From positions 230,838 to 294,837 of the forward strand of contig NZ_JANFQO010000006.1 in assembly GCF_024437735.1 (NCBI RefSeq): 64,000 bases of DNA. Reading direction: 5' to 3'. The position numbers were made by a program, and so were the translations under genes. Below are positions 1 through 8,779 of this stretch, one piece after another. Positions within the stretch are counted from its first letter, which is position 1. Each line of letters starts with the position of its first letter. The stretch is from Tahibacter harae (GTDB lineage: Bacteria; Pseudomonadota; Gammaproteobacteria; Xanthomonadales; Rhodanobacteraceae). Under the pieces are notes generated by a model that ran no database searches, was not told the DNA's origin, and saw only the letters and a program-made list of their open reading frames with translations.

Positions 1-327
1 TTCCACCCGTTCCACCGAGCCGCCGCGCTTGCCGGCCTGGCGCCGGCGCGCGGCGTCGACCAGGATCTGGCGCGTGGCCTGGGCCACAACGTGGAAGAAA
101 TGGCGCCGGTCTTCCCAGGCCGCGTCCGTGTCGAGCAGGCGCATCAGGGCTTCGTGGGCGACTTCGGTCGGGGTAAGGGTCGCCCCCGGCGCGCCGCGCA
201 GGGAACTGGCCGCGATCGCGCGCACCTGCTGGTAGACCAGGTTCACCACGCTGTCCCGGGCCGCTTCGTCGCCGGCTTCCCAGGCGCGCAGCAGTTGGGT
301 GATGGGTTGCGCAGACGTGGCCATCAT
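1..327 (-). CDS. ECF-type RNA polymerase sigma factor (3'-truncated by window edge)
   Basis: Reading leftward from ATG at 327 (a second ATG at 324 is equally possible) there is an open frame to the window edge, encoding MMATSAQPITQLLRAWEAGD followed by a region-2-like helix set and the segment TPTEVAHEALMRLL, then RRHFFHVVAQATRQILVDAARR. This pattern (LTPTELVHEAYLRL, then F..VAA..MR.ILVDHAR) is that of the ECF sigma subgroup often found near Ser/Thr kinases. About 109 residues are visible; region 4 lies outside the window. It would direct RNA polymerase to a dedicated promoter set. No anti-sigma factor is visible on this side; the upstream neighbour is an unknown exported protein on the same strand, 114 nt away. 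Confidence 0.82.
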   Translation of the reverse strand, partial: MMATSAQPITQLLRAWEAGDEAARDSVVNLVYQQVRAIAASSLRGAPGATLTPTEVAHEALMRLLDTDAAWEDRRHFFHVVAQATRQILVDAARRRQAGKRGGSVERVE

Positions 328-441
328 GAACGCGGTTACCCGGCAGGCCGGCGGCGGCCGGCGCGGGCATTATCGCGGTGTCGCGGCGCGGTATCGCCCG
401 GGCGTGCCACAGTCACGGCGTCGACCAGGTCACATTTGGTT

Positions 442-1908
442 TCACAGGCAGGCGGCGGTTTCCGCCACGTCGCCCACGCAGAGCTGCGGCGCCGGTGCCG
501 GATGGGCAGCGTCCGGCAGGCCCTGGGACAGGTCTTCCGCATACGCCGGCGCGCCGGGGTAGGGCGTGCGCAGGCTCAGGTTCCAGCCGCGCGCGGCCAG
601 TGCGCGCTGGGCGCCGATCGAGGCTTCGCCGCCGATCAGCACGGTCTTGTCCTCGACGCGGAACTGTGGCGCGGCGAAAAACTCGGCCATGTCGCCGGTC
701 CAGCTCAGCCAGTCCAGCGGCAGCGGCAGCAGCAGGCGGCCATCCTCGCCGCGCCAGACGATGGCCGCGCCGACCACCGACAGTTCGCCGCCGTGGCCGC
801 CCTGGGCGCGGATCAGGCGCAGGGCGTTGACCAGGTAGCGCGCTTCCAGCTCCGAGCGCGTGCCGGTGCCAATCTCGATCAGGTCATTGCAGCCCCTGGC
901 CGGCCTGAGCCCGTCCAGCTCGTCGGCCAGGGCCGTGCGCAGGCTGTCGTTGAAGCCGCCGCGGCGCACGAACTGGCGCACGGCGAAATCGTCGCTGCAC
1001 CACTGCGCCAGTCGGCTGCGGTTCTTCTCGCGCAGGTTTTCCTCATCCAGCTCCCAGACCAGGGAATTGAGCCGGCCGCCGACGGAAATCACTTCCGCCG
1101 CGCTGCCGCCGACCGCGTCCAGGGCCGCGCCGCCGCTGAAATTGCCGGCTACCGCGGCCCAGGCCAGCGCGTCCAGGCGCTCGCGCAGCAGCGGATTGCT
1201 GGAGCTGGGATCCACGCCCAGGTGCCGGGCCATTTCGCGGCGCATCTTGGAATAGTCGAGCTGGCGCTTGATCTCGCGGCCCACTTCCTTGCCGGCGCTG
1301 CCGTACCAGGGCTTGTCCCTGGGTGTTCCGGCCTCGCCCGGCAGCGGCGCGCGGGCCGCTGCCAGGGGCGCCTGGGCACCGCCGAAGGGATCGCCGTCGC
1401 TGCCCAGCTTGCGCGCGATGCGGTCGCTGGCGGACTGGGCGCGGTTGCTCCAGCGTTCCACCTGCTTGCGGAAATAGCGCGCCACGCCGCGCGGCAGGCC
1501 GGCGACGGTGTCGATGGGATTGCTCACCACCTGCCACACCGATTTGCCGGTCTTCTCGAACCGTTGCGCCAGCGCATGCGCAAAGGCGGCGCTGCGGCTG
1601 GCCCGCTCCAGCACCTCGATGGCCGGCATTTCGGCCTGGCGTATGGCCAGCAGTTCCACGCTGTCGGCGCTGAGTTCGCCATAGGGCGTGCGCAGGCTGA
1701 AGCGCGCCATGTAGCCGTGCACCTGGGCCTGCGGCGCGACGGTGACGTTGGGTGCGGCCAGCAGCGCCGGCTGCACGATGGCGGCGGCGTCCAGCAGCGG
1801 TTCGGTTTCCTGCGGGCTGCGTTGCGCGCCATCCTCGGCGGCGGCGGCGGCCGCCAGCAGGCACAGTACCGGCGCCCATGACAGGCGCCGGCCGTATCGC
1901 GTACTCAC
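442..1908 (-). CDS. Exported protein of unknown function
   Basis: A 488-residue protein with an N-terminal signal peptide (Arg-rich start, hydrophobic LSWAPVLCLLAAAAAAE, probable cleavage near residue 24). I do not recognise the family. The middle (about residues 80-260) is rich in charged helices, with a phrase about NPIDTVAGLPRGVARYF and a conserved-looking VDPSSSNPLLRERLDALAWA stretch; the C-terminal part looks more beta-like (EIGTGTRSELEARYLVNALR and VIVWRGEDGRLLLPLPLDW) and ends in a Cys-containing tail (PQLCVGDVAETAACL), suggesting a periplasmic disulfide. It lies just upstream of the ECF sigma gene and just downstream of tdh (7 nt gap), so it may be co-transcribed with tdh. Codon usage is typical of neighbouring genes and the frame is the only one without low-complexity Arg/Pro/Ala shadow composition. 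Confidence 0.75.
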   Translation of the reverse strand: MSTRYGRRLSWAPVLCLLAAAAAAEDGAQRSPQETEPLLDAAAIVQPALLAAPNVTVAPQAQVHGYMARFSLRTPYGELSADSVELLAIRQAEMPAIEVLERASRSAAFAHALAQRFEKTGKSVWQVVSNPIDTVAGLPRGVARYFRKQVERWSNRAQSASDRIARKLGSDGDPFGGAQAPLAAARAPLPGEAGTPRDKPWYGSAGKEVGREIKRQLDYSKMRREMARHLGVDPSSSNPLLRERLDALAWAAVAGNFSGGAALDAVGGSAAEVISVGGRLNSLVWELDEENLREKNRSRLAQWCSDDFAVRQFVRRGGFNDSLRTALADELDGLRPARGCNDLIEIGTGTRSELEARYLVNALRLIRAQGGHGGELSVVGAAIVWRGEDGRLLLPLPLDWLSWTGDMAEFFAAPQFRVEDKTVLIGGEASIGAQRALAARGWNLSLRTPYPGAPAYAEDLSQGLPDAAHPAPAPQLCVGDVAETAACL

Positions 1909-1915
1909 CGCCGGC

Positions 1916-2950
1916 TCAGTTCCAGCTGCAGACGACTTTGCCGCAGTTGCCGGAATCCATCAGGTCGAAGCCCTTCTGGAAGTCGTCGATGTGGATCTGG
2001 TGGGTCAGCACCTTGGCCAGCGGGAAGCCGGTCAGCACCATCTGGGTCATCTTGTACCAGGTCTCGTACATGCGCCGGCCGTAGATGCCGTGCAGCACCA
2101 GGCCCTTGAAGATGACCTTGTCCCAGTCGATGCCGGCGCCCTTGGGCAATATGCCCAGCAGGGCGATCTTGCCGCCGTGGTACATGCAATCGAGCATGTC
2201 GGCGAAGGCGCGCTGGTTGCCGCTCATCTCCAGGCCCACGTCGAAGCCTTCGATGTGCAGTTCCTTGACCACGTCCTTGATCGACTGCTTGGCCACGTTG
2301 ACCACGCGGGTCGCACCCATCTCGGCGGCGAGCTTGAGGCGGTAATCGTTGACGTCGGTGACCACGACGTTGCGCGCGCCGACGTGCTTGCAGATGCCGG
2401 CGGCGATGATGCCGATGGGGCCGGCGCCGGTGATCAGCACATCCTCGCCGATCAGGTCGAATTCCAGCGCGCAGTGGGCGGCGTTGCCGTAGGGATCGAA
2501 GAAGGCGGCCAGCTCGGACGGGATCTGGTCCGGGATGGGCCACAGGTTGGACGCCGGCATGGCGATGTATTCGGCGAAGGCGCCGTTGCGGTTCACGCCG
2601 ATGCCGACGGTGTTGGGGCACAGATGCTGGCGGCCGGCACGGCAGTTGCGGCAGTGGCCGCAGACGATATGGCCTTCGGCCGAGACGCGCTGGCCGACGT
2701 GGTAGCCGCGCACGCCGGCGCCCATGTCGACGATGCGGCCGACGAATTCATGGCCTATGACCAGGCCCGGCTTGATCGTGCGCTGGGACCATTCATCCCA
2801 TTTGTAGATGTGCAGGTCGGTGCCGCAGATCGCGGTCTTTTCCAGCTTCACCAGCACATCGTTGGGGCCGATCTCCGGCATCGGCACTTCTTCCATCCAG
2901 ATGCCCTTGGTGGCTTCGCGCTTGACCAGGGCTTTCATCATCTTGGACAT
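1916..2950 (-). CDS. tdh: L-threonine 3-dehydrogenase
   Basis: Zn-dependent medium-chain dehydrogenase that oxidises L-threonine to 2-amino-3-ketobutyrate with NAD+, the first step of threonine breakdown to glycine and acetyl-CoA in the cytosol. The 344-residue length is standard. Visible signatures: catalytic-zinc residues Cys42 ([16 protein letters not shown]) and His67-Glu68 (IGHEFVG); the structural-zinc quartet Cys97, Cys100, Cys103, Cys111 ([16 protein letters not shown]); the Rossmann fingerprint GAGPIG; and the C-terminal [12 protein letters not shown] region typical of TDH. The partner ligase gene (kbl) is not in the window. ATG at 2950 gives the usual N-terminus. Downstream on the same strand is the unknown exported protein. 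Confidence 0.97.
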   Translation of the reverse strand: MSKMMKALVKREATKGIWMEEVPMPEIGPNDVLVKLEKTAICGTDLHIYKWDEWSQRTIKPGLVIGHEFVGRIVDMGAGVRGYHVGQRVSAEGHIVCGHCRNCRAGRQHLCPNTVGIGVNRNGAFAEYIAMPASNLWPIPDQIPSELAAFFDPYGNAAHCALEFDLIGEDVLITGAGPIGIIAAGICKHVGARNVVVTDVNDYRLKLAAEMGATRVVNVAKQSIKDVVKELHIEGFDVGLEMSGNQRAFADMLDCMYHGGKIALLGILPKGAGIDWDKVIFKGLVLHGIYGRRMYETWYKMTQMVLTGFPLAKVLTHQIHIDDFQKGFDLMDSGNCGKVVCSWN

Positions 2951-3292
2951 GGGGCAACCTCGGGGCGGGGGCCGCGATTATAGGTGCGGCCGGGCGGCGG
3001 CGCGCGGGGCGGCGGTTCAGGCTGGCAGGGCAGGGTTACAGGTCGCCGGGGCGCTCGGACAGGCGCTGGCGGGAGTATTTGACGGTGAGGATTCGATCCT
3101 GCTGCCGTTGACGCGCTGGATCAGGCGGAACGGCGGTCCAGCGCTTCGCGGACCTCGTCCTGGCGGTATTCGGGAACGCGCCGGCCAAGCAGCGGCGGCA
3201 GTGCCAGGTTCGCTGCCTTGGCCCTCAGGCGTGCGGCTTCTCCACGGAAACCGGGCGGATGCCATCCCGGTTTCCCCCTGTAGACAGCCACC
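2951..3292. other. Intergenic region between tdh and rlmJ, no convincing gene
   Basis: About 340 bases. An 82-codon open frame on the minus strand (3017-3265) is Pro/Ser/Arg-rich and looks non-coding. Two short minus-strand stretches have protein-like composition in different frames (VPEYRQDEVREALDRR near 3130-3190 and DRILTVKYSRQRLSERPGDL ending near 3038), which could be the worn remains of a small gene, but neither is long enough to call. A perfect stem-loop sits at its right end (listed separately). Confidence 0.5.
3246..3275 (-). terminator. Stem-loop downstream of rlmJ (possible terminator)
   Basis: Perfect 10-bp inverted repeat ggaaaccggg / cccggtttcc with a 10-nt loop, 18 nt past the rlmJ stop in the direction of transcription. 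There is no T-run after the stem, so it is a weak candidate for intrinsic termination; it could equally be an mRNA 3'-end stabiliser. Confidence 0.45.
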
Positions 3293-4144
3293 TCACTCCT
3301 GCACCAGCCACTCCACCCGCTGCTGCCCGAAGCGCCCCTGGGCCAGGTGCTGCACCAGCACCGGCAGCAGTTCCTCCAGCTGGCGGTCGAACTTCCAGGG
3401 CGGGTTGATGATGGCCATGCCGGTACCGTTCAGGCGCAGGGCCGAGTTGTCCGGATGCAGCAGCAGCTCGGCCACCAGCACCTTGCCGAAGCCGCTCTGG
3501 CGCAGCCAGCGGTGGAAGCCGCTGATCTGCTGGCGCAGCTTGATCGGATACCAGACGGCGTAGATGCCGTTGGGCCAGCGCGTGCGCGCCTGGGCCAGGG
3601 CGGCCTCGATCAGGCGGAACTCGCCGTCCTGGGCCTCGAACGGCGGGTCTATCAGCACCAGGCCGCGCTTTTCCCTGGGCGGCAGCAGCGCCTTGAGCGC
3701 CTCGTAGCCGTCGCGCTCGTGCACGGCGACGCGGCTGTCGCCGCGGAACACCTCGCGCAGCGCCGCGGCCTCGTCGGGTTGCAGCTCGCACAGCTGGGCG
3801 CGGTCGCCATCGCGCAGCAGCAGGCTGGCCAGCAGCGGCGAGCCCGGGTATACGGCGATGTCGTGGGCGGCGCGGTTGCCGTTGAGCGCGCGCACCAGGT
3901 TGAGATAGACGTGCAGCGACGCGGGCAGGCGCGAGGCTTCCAGCAGGCGCAGCACGCCGTCGGCGAATTCGCGGGTCTTGCGCGCTTCCTCGCCGTGCAG
4001 GTCGTAACGGCCGCGGCCGGCGTGGGTGTCGATGTAGCAGAAGGCAGTCTGCTTCTGCTTCAGCGCCTCGATCAGGCCGACCAGCACGCTGTGCTTGAGC
4101 ACATCGGCGAAGTTGCCCGCATGGTAGGCATGCCGGTAGTTCAT
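3293..4144 (-). CDS. rlmJ: 23S rRNA (adenine(2030)-N6)-methyltransferase RlmJ
   Basis: SAM-dependent methyltransferase that modifies A2030 in 23S rRNA. The N-terminus MNYRHAYHAGNFADVLKH is the diagnostic RlmJ (formerly YhiR/DUF519) opening, followed by a Rossmann core (YIDTHAGRGRYDL, SAM-binding motif I, residues 38-49) and the catalytic DPPF tetrad at residues 166-169 (LVLIDPPFEAQDGEF). 283 residues is the normal family length, and the C-terminal NPPWKFD motif is also present. It is monocistronic by position: a stem-loop follows and the divergent DUF885 gene starts 192 nt upstream. Confidence 0.96.
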   Translation of the reverse strand: MNYRHAYHAGNFADVLKHSVLVGLIEALKQKQTAFCYIDTHAGRGRYDLHGEEARKTREFADGVLRLLEASRLPASLHVYLNLVRALNGNRAAHDIAVYPGSPLLASLLLRDGDRAQLCELQPDEAAALREVFRGDSRVAVHERDGYEALKALLPPREKRGLVLIDPPFEAQDGEFRLIEAALAQARTRWPNGIYAVWYPIKLRQQISGFHRWLRQSGFGKVLVAELLLHPDNSALRLNGTGMAIINPPWKFDRQLEELLPVLVQHLAQGRFGQQRVEWLVQE

Positions 4145-4336
4145 GGGCTCTCCTTCGCGCGCTGACTGCCGGCCGGCAGTATACGGTCCCGCACGATCCG
4201 GCGGCGTGCCGCCGGTCCCAGGTGCCGCCGCGCAGTTCCGCCCGCCCGCCGCATGACTTCCGGCACCTACGCCGCCGTTGCAACGTGCGACAGTTCACCG
4301 CCTGTCACATCCACATTGTTCCCCTGGGGGAGTTGC

Positions 4337-6157
4337 ATGAAACGCCTGCTCAAATGGCTCTTGGGCCTGTTCCTGGTTCTCGTCGTGGGCATAGGCCTGC
4401 TGTTCGTCCACGTCTGGTATTTCAAGCCGGCCAAGCTGGACTGGTTCTATGCCCGCGTGTTCGCCAAGTTCGCCGTGGCCAACCCGGAAATGCTCTCCAG
4501 CATGCGCGTGCTGCCGGACTGGCTGGATTTCTACAGCGACGACCTGGCCGACGCCTCGCCGGCCGAGGAAGAGCGCCAGTTCCAGCAGACCAAGTCCGAT
4601 CACGACATGCTGCTGACCTATGACCGCGGCGGCCTGGATGCCCAGGGCAAGCTGTCCTACGACGTGCTGGAATATTTCCTGCGCCTGCAGGTCGAGGGCG
4701 ACAAGTTCCGCGGCTACAGCTTCCCGGTCAACCAGCTGTTCGGCGTGCAAAGCTCGCTGCCGGATTTCCTCGCCCAGCAGCATCAGGTCACCAACAAGGG
4801 CGAGGCCGAGGACTACATCAAGCGCCTGAACAAGTTCCCGCAGAAATTCGACCAGGTGATGGAAGGCCTGCGCCTGTACGAAGGCAAAGGCATAGTCCCG
4901 CCGCGCTTCACCGTGGACAAGGTCATCACCCAGATGCAGGGCTTCGCCGGCACCGCGCCGAACGAGAACACCCTGTACGTCACCTTCAAGGCCAAGCTGG
5001 AAAAGATCCCGGCCGACAAAATGGACGCAGCCACGCGCGAAGACCTGCTCAAGCGCGTGGAGCAGACGATCAAGGACACCGTCTATCCCGCCTACGCCAA
5101 GCTGATCGCGCATGAGGAAGCCCTGCGCGCCAAGGCCGACGGCAACTACGGCGCCTGGCACCTGCCCGACGGCGAGGCCTATTACGCCTGGTGCATACGC
5201 AGCCATACCACCACGGAAATGACCGCGGCGCAGATCCACGACATCGGCCTGGCCGAAGTCGCCCGCATCAGCGGCGAGATGGACGCCATCCTGCGCTCGC
5301 GCGACATGACCGAAGGCACCATCGGCGACCGCGTGCGCACGCTGACGGCCAGCCCCGACCAGCTGTTCCCGAACACGCCGGAAGGCAAGAAGCAGCTGCT
5401 GGCGCATTTCCAGGCCATCATCGACGACATCGACGGCAAGCTGGGCCCGGCCTTCGATGTGCGTCCCAAGCTCGGCGTCAAGGTCGAGGCTGTGCCGGAG
5501 TTCTCCCAGGCCACCGCGCCGGGTGCGTACTACCAGCCGGGCGCCTTCGACGGTTCGCGTCCGGGCATCTTCTACGCCAACCTGCGCAACGTGGCGGAGA
5601 TGCCGCGCTTCACCATGCGCACGCTGGCCTACCACGAGGCGATTCCCGGCCACCATTTCCAGATTGCGATTCAGCAGGAACTGCAGGGCGTGCCGTTCTT
5701 CCGCCGCGTGCTGCCTTTCACTGCCTATTCCGAAGGCTGGGCGCTGTACACCGAACGCCTGGCCTGGGAGCTGGGCTTCCAGAACGATCCGCTGGACAAC
5801 CTGGGCCGCCTGCGCGACGAGATGATGCGTGCCGTGCGCCTGGTGGTGGACACCGGCATCCATTCCAAGAAGTGGACCCGCGAACAGGCCATCCAGTACA
5901 TGCTGGACAACACCGGCATGGTCGAGACCGACGTGGTGGCCGAGATCGAGCGCTACTTCGTCATGCCGGGCCAGGCGCTGGGCTACAAGGTCGGCATGAT
6001 CAAGATTCTGGAGCTGCGCGAAAAAGCGAAGAAGGAACTGGGCGACAAGTTCGACATCCGCCAGTTCCACAACGTGGTCCTGACCAGCGGCGCGCTGCCG
6101 ATGGTGCTGCTGGAGCGCCAGGTCGACGAATGGATAGCCAAGAGCAAGGGCGCCTGA
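4337..6157 (+). CDS. DUF885 family membrane-anchored metallopeptidase-like protein
   Basis: 606-residue protein of the DUF885 family. Start ATG at 4337 is chosen over an in-frame upstream ATG (4253) because it has a purine-rich ribosome site (ggggga, 4326-4331) and opens with MKRLLKW followed by an uncleaved-looking membrane segment (about residues 6-28). The rest is mainly helical and exported to the periplasmic side. A zinc-peptidase-like signature, HEAIPGHH (His433, Glu434, His439, His440), lies in the C-terminal half, which is the hallmark of this family and supports hydrolase activity on peptides, though the substrate is unknown. The stop overlaps the next gene's start by 28 nt, indicating an operon with the GNAT and nitrilase genes. 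Confidence 0.9.
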   Translation: MKRLLKWLLGLFLVLVVGIGLLFVHVWYFKPAKLDWFYARVFAKFAVANPEMLSSMRVLPDWLDFYSDDLADASPAEEERQFQQTKSDHDMLLTYDRGGLDAQGKLSYDVLEYFLRLQVEGDKFRGYSFPVNQLFGVQSSLPDFLAQQHQVTNKGEAEDYIKRLNKFPQKFDQVMEGLRLYEGKGIVPPRFTVDKVITQMQGFAGTAPNENTLYVTFKAKLEKIPADKMDAATREDLLKRVEQTIKDTVYPAYAKLIAHEEALRAKADGNYGAWHLPDGEAYYAWCIRSHTTTEMTAAQIHDIGLAEVARISGEMDAILRSRDMTEGTIGDRVRTLTASPDQLFPNTPEGKKQLLAHFQAIIDDIDGKLGPAFDVRPKLGVKVEAVPEFSQATAPGAYYQPGAFDGSRPGIFYANLRNVAEMPRFTMRTLAYHEAIPGHHFQIAIQQELQGVPFFRRVLPFTAYSEGWALYTERLAWELGFQNDPLDNLGRLRDEMMRAVRLVVDTGIHSKKWTREQAIQYMLDNTGMVETDVVAEIERYFVMPGQALGYKVGMIKILELREKAKKELGDKFDIRQFHNVVLTSGALPMVLLERQVDEWIAKSKGA

Positions 6158-6756
6158 GCGGCGGCCTGCGCATCAGCTGTTGCCGCGGTGCGGCGGTGAC
6201 GCCGCACCTGGCCGCGGTGGCTGCGCTGCGCATCGCCGTGTTCCGCGACTGGCCGTATTGCTATGCGGGCGATGCCGGCTACGAGGCGCAGTACCTGGCC
6301 GCCTATGCGGCTTCGCCGCGCAGCCTGTTCGTGCTGGCCTGGGACGGCGATGCGGTGATCGGCGCGTCCACCGCGGTGCCGCTGGCCGACGATGCGCCGG
6401 CCTTCCGCCAGCCCTTCGCGGAACGCGGCCTGGACGTGGAAAACGTGTTCTATTTCGGCGAATCCGTGCTGCTGCCGCAGTACCGCGGCCGCGGCGTGGG
6501 CCATGCCTTCTTTGACTGGCGCGAGGCGCGCGCGCGGGAACTGGGGTTCGGTCTGGCCGCGTTCTGCGCGGTGGAGCGCGATCCCGCCGATCCGCGCCGT
6601 CCGCCCGGCCACCGCGACAACGATGCGTTCTGGCGCAAGCGCGGCTACCAGCGCCAGGACGACATGTTCTGTCATCTGGAATGGCAGGAAACCGGCACCG
6701 CCGCGCCGCAGTCGCATGCGCTGCGTTTCTGGCTGCGCGAACTGGAGAAAGGCTGA
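6130..6756 (+). CDS. GNAT family N-acetyltransferase
   Basis: 208-residue acetyltransferase. The frame starts at ATG 6130 inside the end of the DUF885 gene; a GTG at 6196 is an alternative, leaving residues from TPHLAAVAALRIAVFRDWPY, which is where homology to the GNAT fold should begin. The acetyl-CoA pyrophosphate loop is visible as LLPQYRGRGVGHAFFDWREA (Q/R-x-x-G-x-G/A). The C-terminal part has DNDAFWRKRGYQRQ, the usual beta-6/7 region. The stop TGA overlaps the ATG of the downstream nitrilase-family gene (TGATG). In many bacteria the same two domains occur as one GNAT/carbon-nitrogen hydrolase polypeptide, so the two products probably work together; the substrate is unknown. Confidence 0.88.
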   Translation: MDSQEQGRLSGGLRISCCRGAAVTPHLAAVAALRIAVFRDWPYCYAGDAGYEAQYLAAYAASPRSLFVLAWDGDAVIGASTAVPLADDAPAFRQPFAERGLDVENVFYFGESVLLPQYRGRGVGHAFFDWREARARELGFGLAAFCAVERDPADPRRPPGHRDNDAFWRKRGYQRQDDMFCHLEWQETGTAAPQSHALRFWLRELEKG

Positions 6757-7631
6757 TGCGCGTTGCTGCAGCACAGTGGCCGATACAGGCGCCGGCGGAT
6801 TTCGACGCCTTTGCCCGGCGCCTGCGCGCCGAACTCGAAGGCGTCGCTGCGCAGGGCGCGCAGCTGGCCGTGCTGCCGGAATACCTGGCGCTGGAACTGG
6901 CCGGCGCGTTCGCCGCGGACGTGCGCGGCGATTTCACCGCTTCGCTGGCGGCGCTGCAGGATCTCTACGCCGGCTGGACGCACCTGTTCGCTGCGCTCGC
7001 CAGAGACTGCGGCCTGCACCTGCTGGCCGGCACCTTCCTGCTGCGCCAGCCCAACGGCCGCTACCGCAATCGCGCCGAACTGTTCGCACCCGACGGTCGC
7101 CGCTGGTTCCAGGACAAGCTCACCCTGACCGGCTTCGAGCGCGCCGCCGGCGTGATCGAAGCCGGCGACTCATTGCAGGTATTCGACACCGCGTTGGGCC
7201 GCATCGGCGTGAATATCTGCTACGACAGCGAATTCCCGCTTTACGCGCGGCGCCAGTACGAAGCCGGCGCCCGCCTGCTGCTGGTGCCCAGCTGTACCGA
7301 CACCGCCGCCGGCGCCACCCGCGTGCGCGTGGGCTGCCAGGCGCGCGCGCTGGAGAACCAGTGCCACGTGGTGCAGTCCGTCACCGCGGGCGAAGCCGCC
7401 TGGAGTCCCGCGCTGGACAGCAACACCGGCCGCGCCGCCGTGTACGCCCCCAGCGACCGCGGCCTTCCTGACGACGGCGTCGTTGCCATCGCTGCACCGG
7501 ATGTGATCTGGGTCTGTGCGGATATCGACGCCGGCCGCCTGGACGAAGTGCGCCGCGAAGGCCAGGTGGCCAATGCGGCGGATTGGGAATCGCAGCTGCG
7601 GCCAGGCGTGGCGGCGGCGGTGGTGAGCTGA
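6756..7631 (+). CDS. Carbon-nitrogen hydrolase (nitrilase superfamily)
   Basis: 291-residue amidase/nitrilase-fold enzyme. The Glu-Lys-Cys catalytic triad is complete: Glu42 (VLPEYLALEL), Lys121 (FQDKLTLTGFE) and Cys155 (GVNICYDSEFP). ATG 6756 overlaps the preceding stop (TGATG), which fits translational coupling; the longer in-frame ORF start at 6681 would lie inside the GNAT gene. It most resembles the hydrolase half of GNAT/nitrilase fusion proteins, whose physiological amide is not established. Cytosolic, with no signal peptide. Confidence 0.92.
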   Translation: MRVAAAQWPIQAPADFDAFARRLRAELEGVAAQGAQLAVLPEYLALELAGAFAADVRGDFTASLAALQDLYAGWTHLFAALARDCGLHLLAGTFLLRQPNGRYRNRAELFAPDGRRWFQDKLTLTGFERAAGVIEAGDSLQVFDTALGRIGVNICYDSEFPLYARRQYEAGARLLLVPSCTDTAAGATRVRVGCQARALENQCHVVQSVTAGEAAWSPALDSNTGRAAVYAPSDRGLPDDGVVAIAAPDVIWVCADIDAGRLDEVRREGQVANAADWESQLRPGVAAAVVS

Positions 7632-7690
7632 GCGCAATCCGCAGCACGTACACTGTGCCTGTTCCCCACTCGCAGCAGGAAGCTTGCCGG

Positions 7691-8167
7691 ATGAACGCGC
7701 AGGACATCATCGACGCACTGGTCATCTCCGGCATCTGCCTGCGCGAGCAGATCGAAGGTTGTACGGAGCAGGAGATAGCGCAGCTGGAACGCAAGGCCGG
7801 CGCGCCGCTGCCGCAGCAGTACAAGACCTTTCTCGCCGCCGCCGGCCGCGCCGCACCGGGCTTCTTCACTGGCACCGATTTCTATATCCGCCAAGTCGAC
7901 GGCCTGACTGAAGACGCCGCGGATCTGCTGCGGGAGAACAACGAACCGTTCGATTTGCCCGCCGGCGCCTTCGTCTTCTCCATGCACCAGGGTTACGTCT
8001 TTCATTACTTCATTCTGTCGGACGACGCAGACCCACCGGTCTACACGTATTGCGAAGGAAAAGGCATGCCGCGACCGGCGGGTGAATCCTTCAGCGACTA
8101 CCTGTTGAACTCCGTCGACTGGCATGTGCGTATAGCGGAGGAAGCACGGGCGTACAGCAAGCCGTAG
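7691..8167 (+). CDS. SMI1/KNR4 (SUKH) family protein
   Basis: 158 residues. The N-terminal part EQEIAQLERKAGAPLPQQYKTFL followed by a Phe/Gly-rich core (FFTGTDFYIRQVDG) and FVFSMHQGYVFHYFIL is the SMI1/KNR4 fold pattern (E..l..lE...g..LP..y..fL). Bacterial members are often immunity proteins in contact-dependent or polymorphic toxin systems. Here it stands alone: no toxin, Rhs or VgrG gene is next to it; upstream is the nitrilase gene (59 nt away) and downstream is the convergent PAP2 gene. ATG 7691 is chosen from the alignment start; upstream in-frame codons are Gly/Arg-rich. Confidence 0.8.
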   Translation: MNAQDIIDALVISGICLREQIEGCTEQEIAQLERKAGAPLPQQYKTFLAAAGRAAPGFFTGTDFYIRQVDGLTEDAADLLRENNEPFDLPAGAFVFSMHQGYVFHYFILSDDADPPVYTYCEGKGMPRPAGESFSDYLLNSVDWHVRIAEEARAYSKP

Positions 8168-8218
8168 GTAGCCGCGTCGCAAAGGTGCTGGGTAACCCCC
8201 CGGGTCTTCTGGTGAAAC

Positions 8219-8779
8219 CTATGCCAGGAACAGGCTCACCCCCGGCACCACCCACAGCGAAACCGAAGCCAGCCCGCTGCCGATCACTGCAGCGGCCAGC
8301 ACGTCGCTGGGAAAATGCAGGCCCAGGATCACCCGCGACGCCGCCACCAGCAGCGTGAACGGCACCAGCAGCAGGGCCAGCAGCGGGAAGTAGGCGATGG
8401 CGACCAGGCTGAAACTCACCGCGTGCAAGGTGTGGCCGGAGGGGAAACTGTATTCGTCCAGCGGCGGGATATGCGCGACGATGCCCTGGTGTGCGCGGAA
8501 CGGGCGCGGGCGGCGCGTGTGTTTCTTCAGGCTGCGATAGAGCAGCAGGGCGATGATGCCGACCACCGCCATGTGCAGCGCGCCCTGGGCGCCGCGACTG
8601 CCGCCGAACAGGGCGAGCACGCCCATCAGCGCATACCAGAACACGCCGTCGCCGGCACGGCTGATGGCGCGGAAGAAGGTGACTATGGCCTTGCGCGCGC
8701 CCCAGCGGTTGGCGGCCAGGCACAGGCGCCATTCGCCGCTGCGGATTTCGAGGCGGTTCCAGCGTTCAATCGCGTTCAT
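8219..8779 (-). CDS. PAP2 superfamily membrane phosphatase
   Basis: 186-residue integral membrane phosphatase of the PAP2/undecaprenyl-diphosphatase-like family. All three active-site blocks are visible: KKHTRRPRP (residues 85-93), PSGH (113-116) and SRVILGLHFPSD (148-159, with Arg149, His155, Asp159). Several hydrophobic segments surround them. Its ATG overlaps the stop of the upstream glycosyltransferase gene by 4 nt (ATGA), so the two are made together, suggesting a role in lipid or envelope glycan metabolism such as dephosphorylating a lipid carrier. Confidence 0.93.
   Translation of the reverse strand: MNAIERWNRLEIRSGEWRLCLAANRWGARKAIVTFFRAISRAGDGVFWYALMGVLALFGGSRGAQGALHMAVVGIIALLLYRSLKKHTRRPRPFRAHQGIVAHIPPLDEYSFPSGHTLHAVSFSLVAIAYFPLLALLLVPFTLLVAASRVILGLHFPSDVLAAAVIGSGLASVSLWVVPGVSLFLA

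Noticed and set aside
4295..6070. A 591-codon open frame antisense to the DUF885 gene
   Set aside because: Ala/Leu/Gln/His-rich shadow composition, no motif, and complete overlap with a gene that has a recognisable active site.
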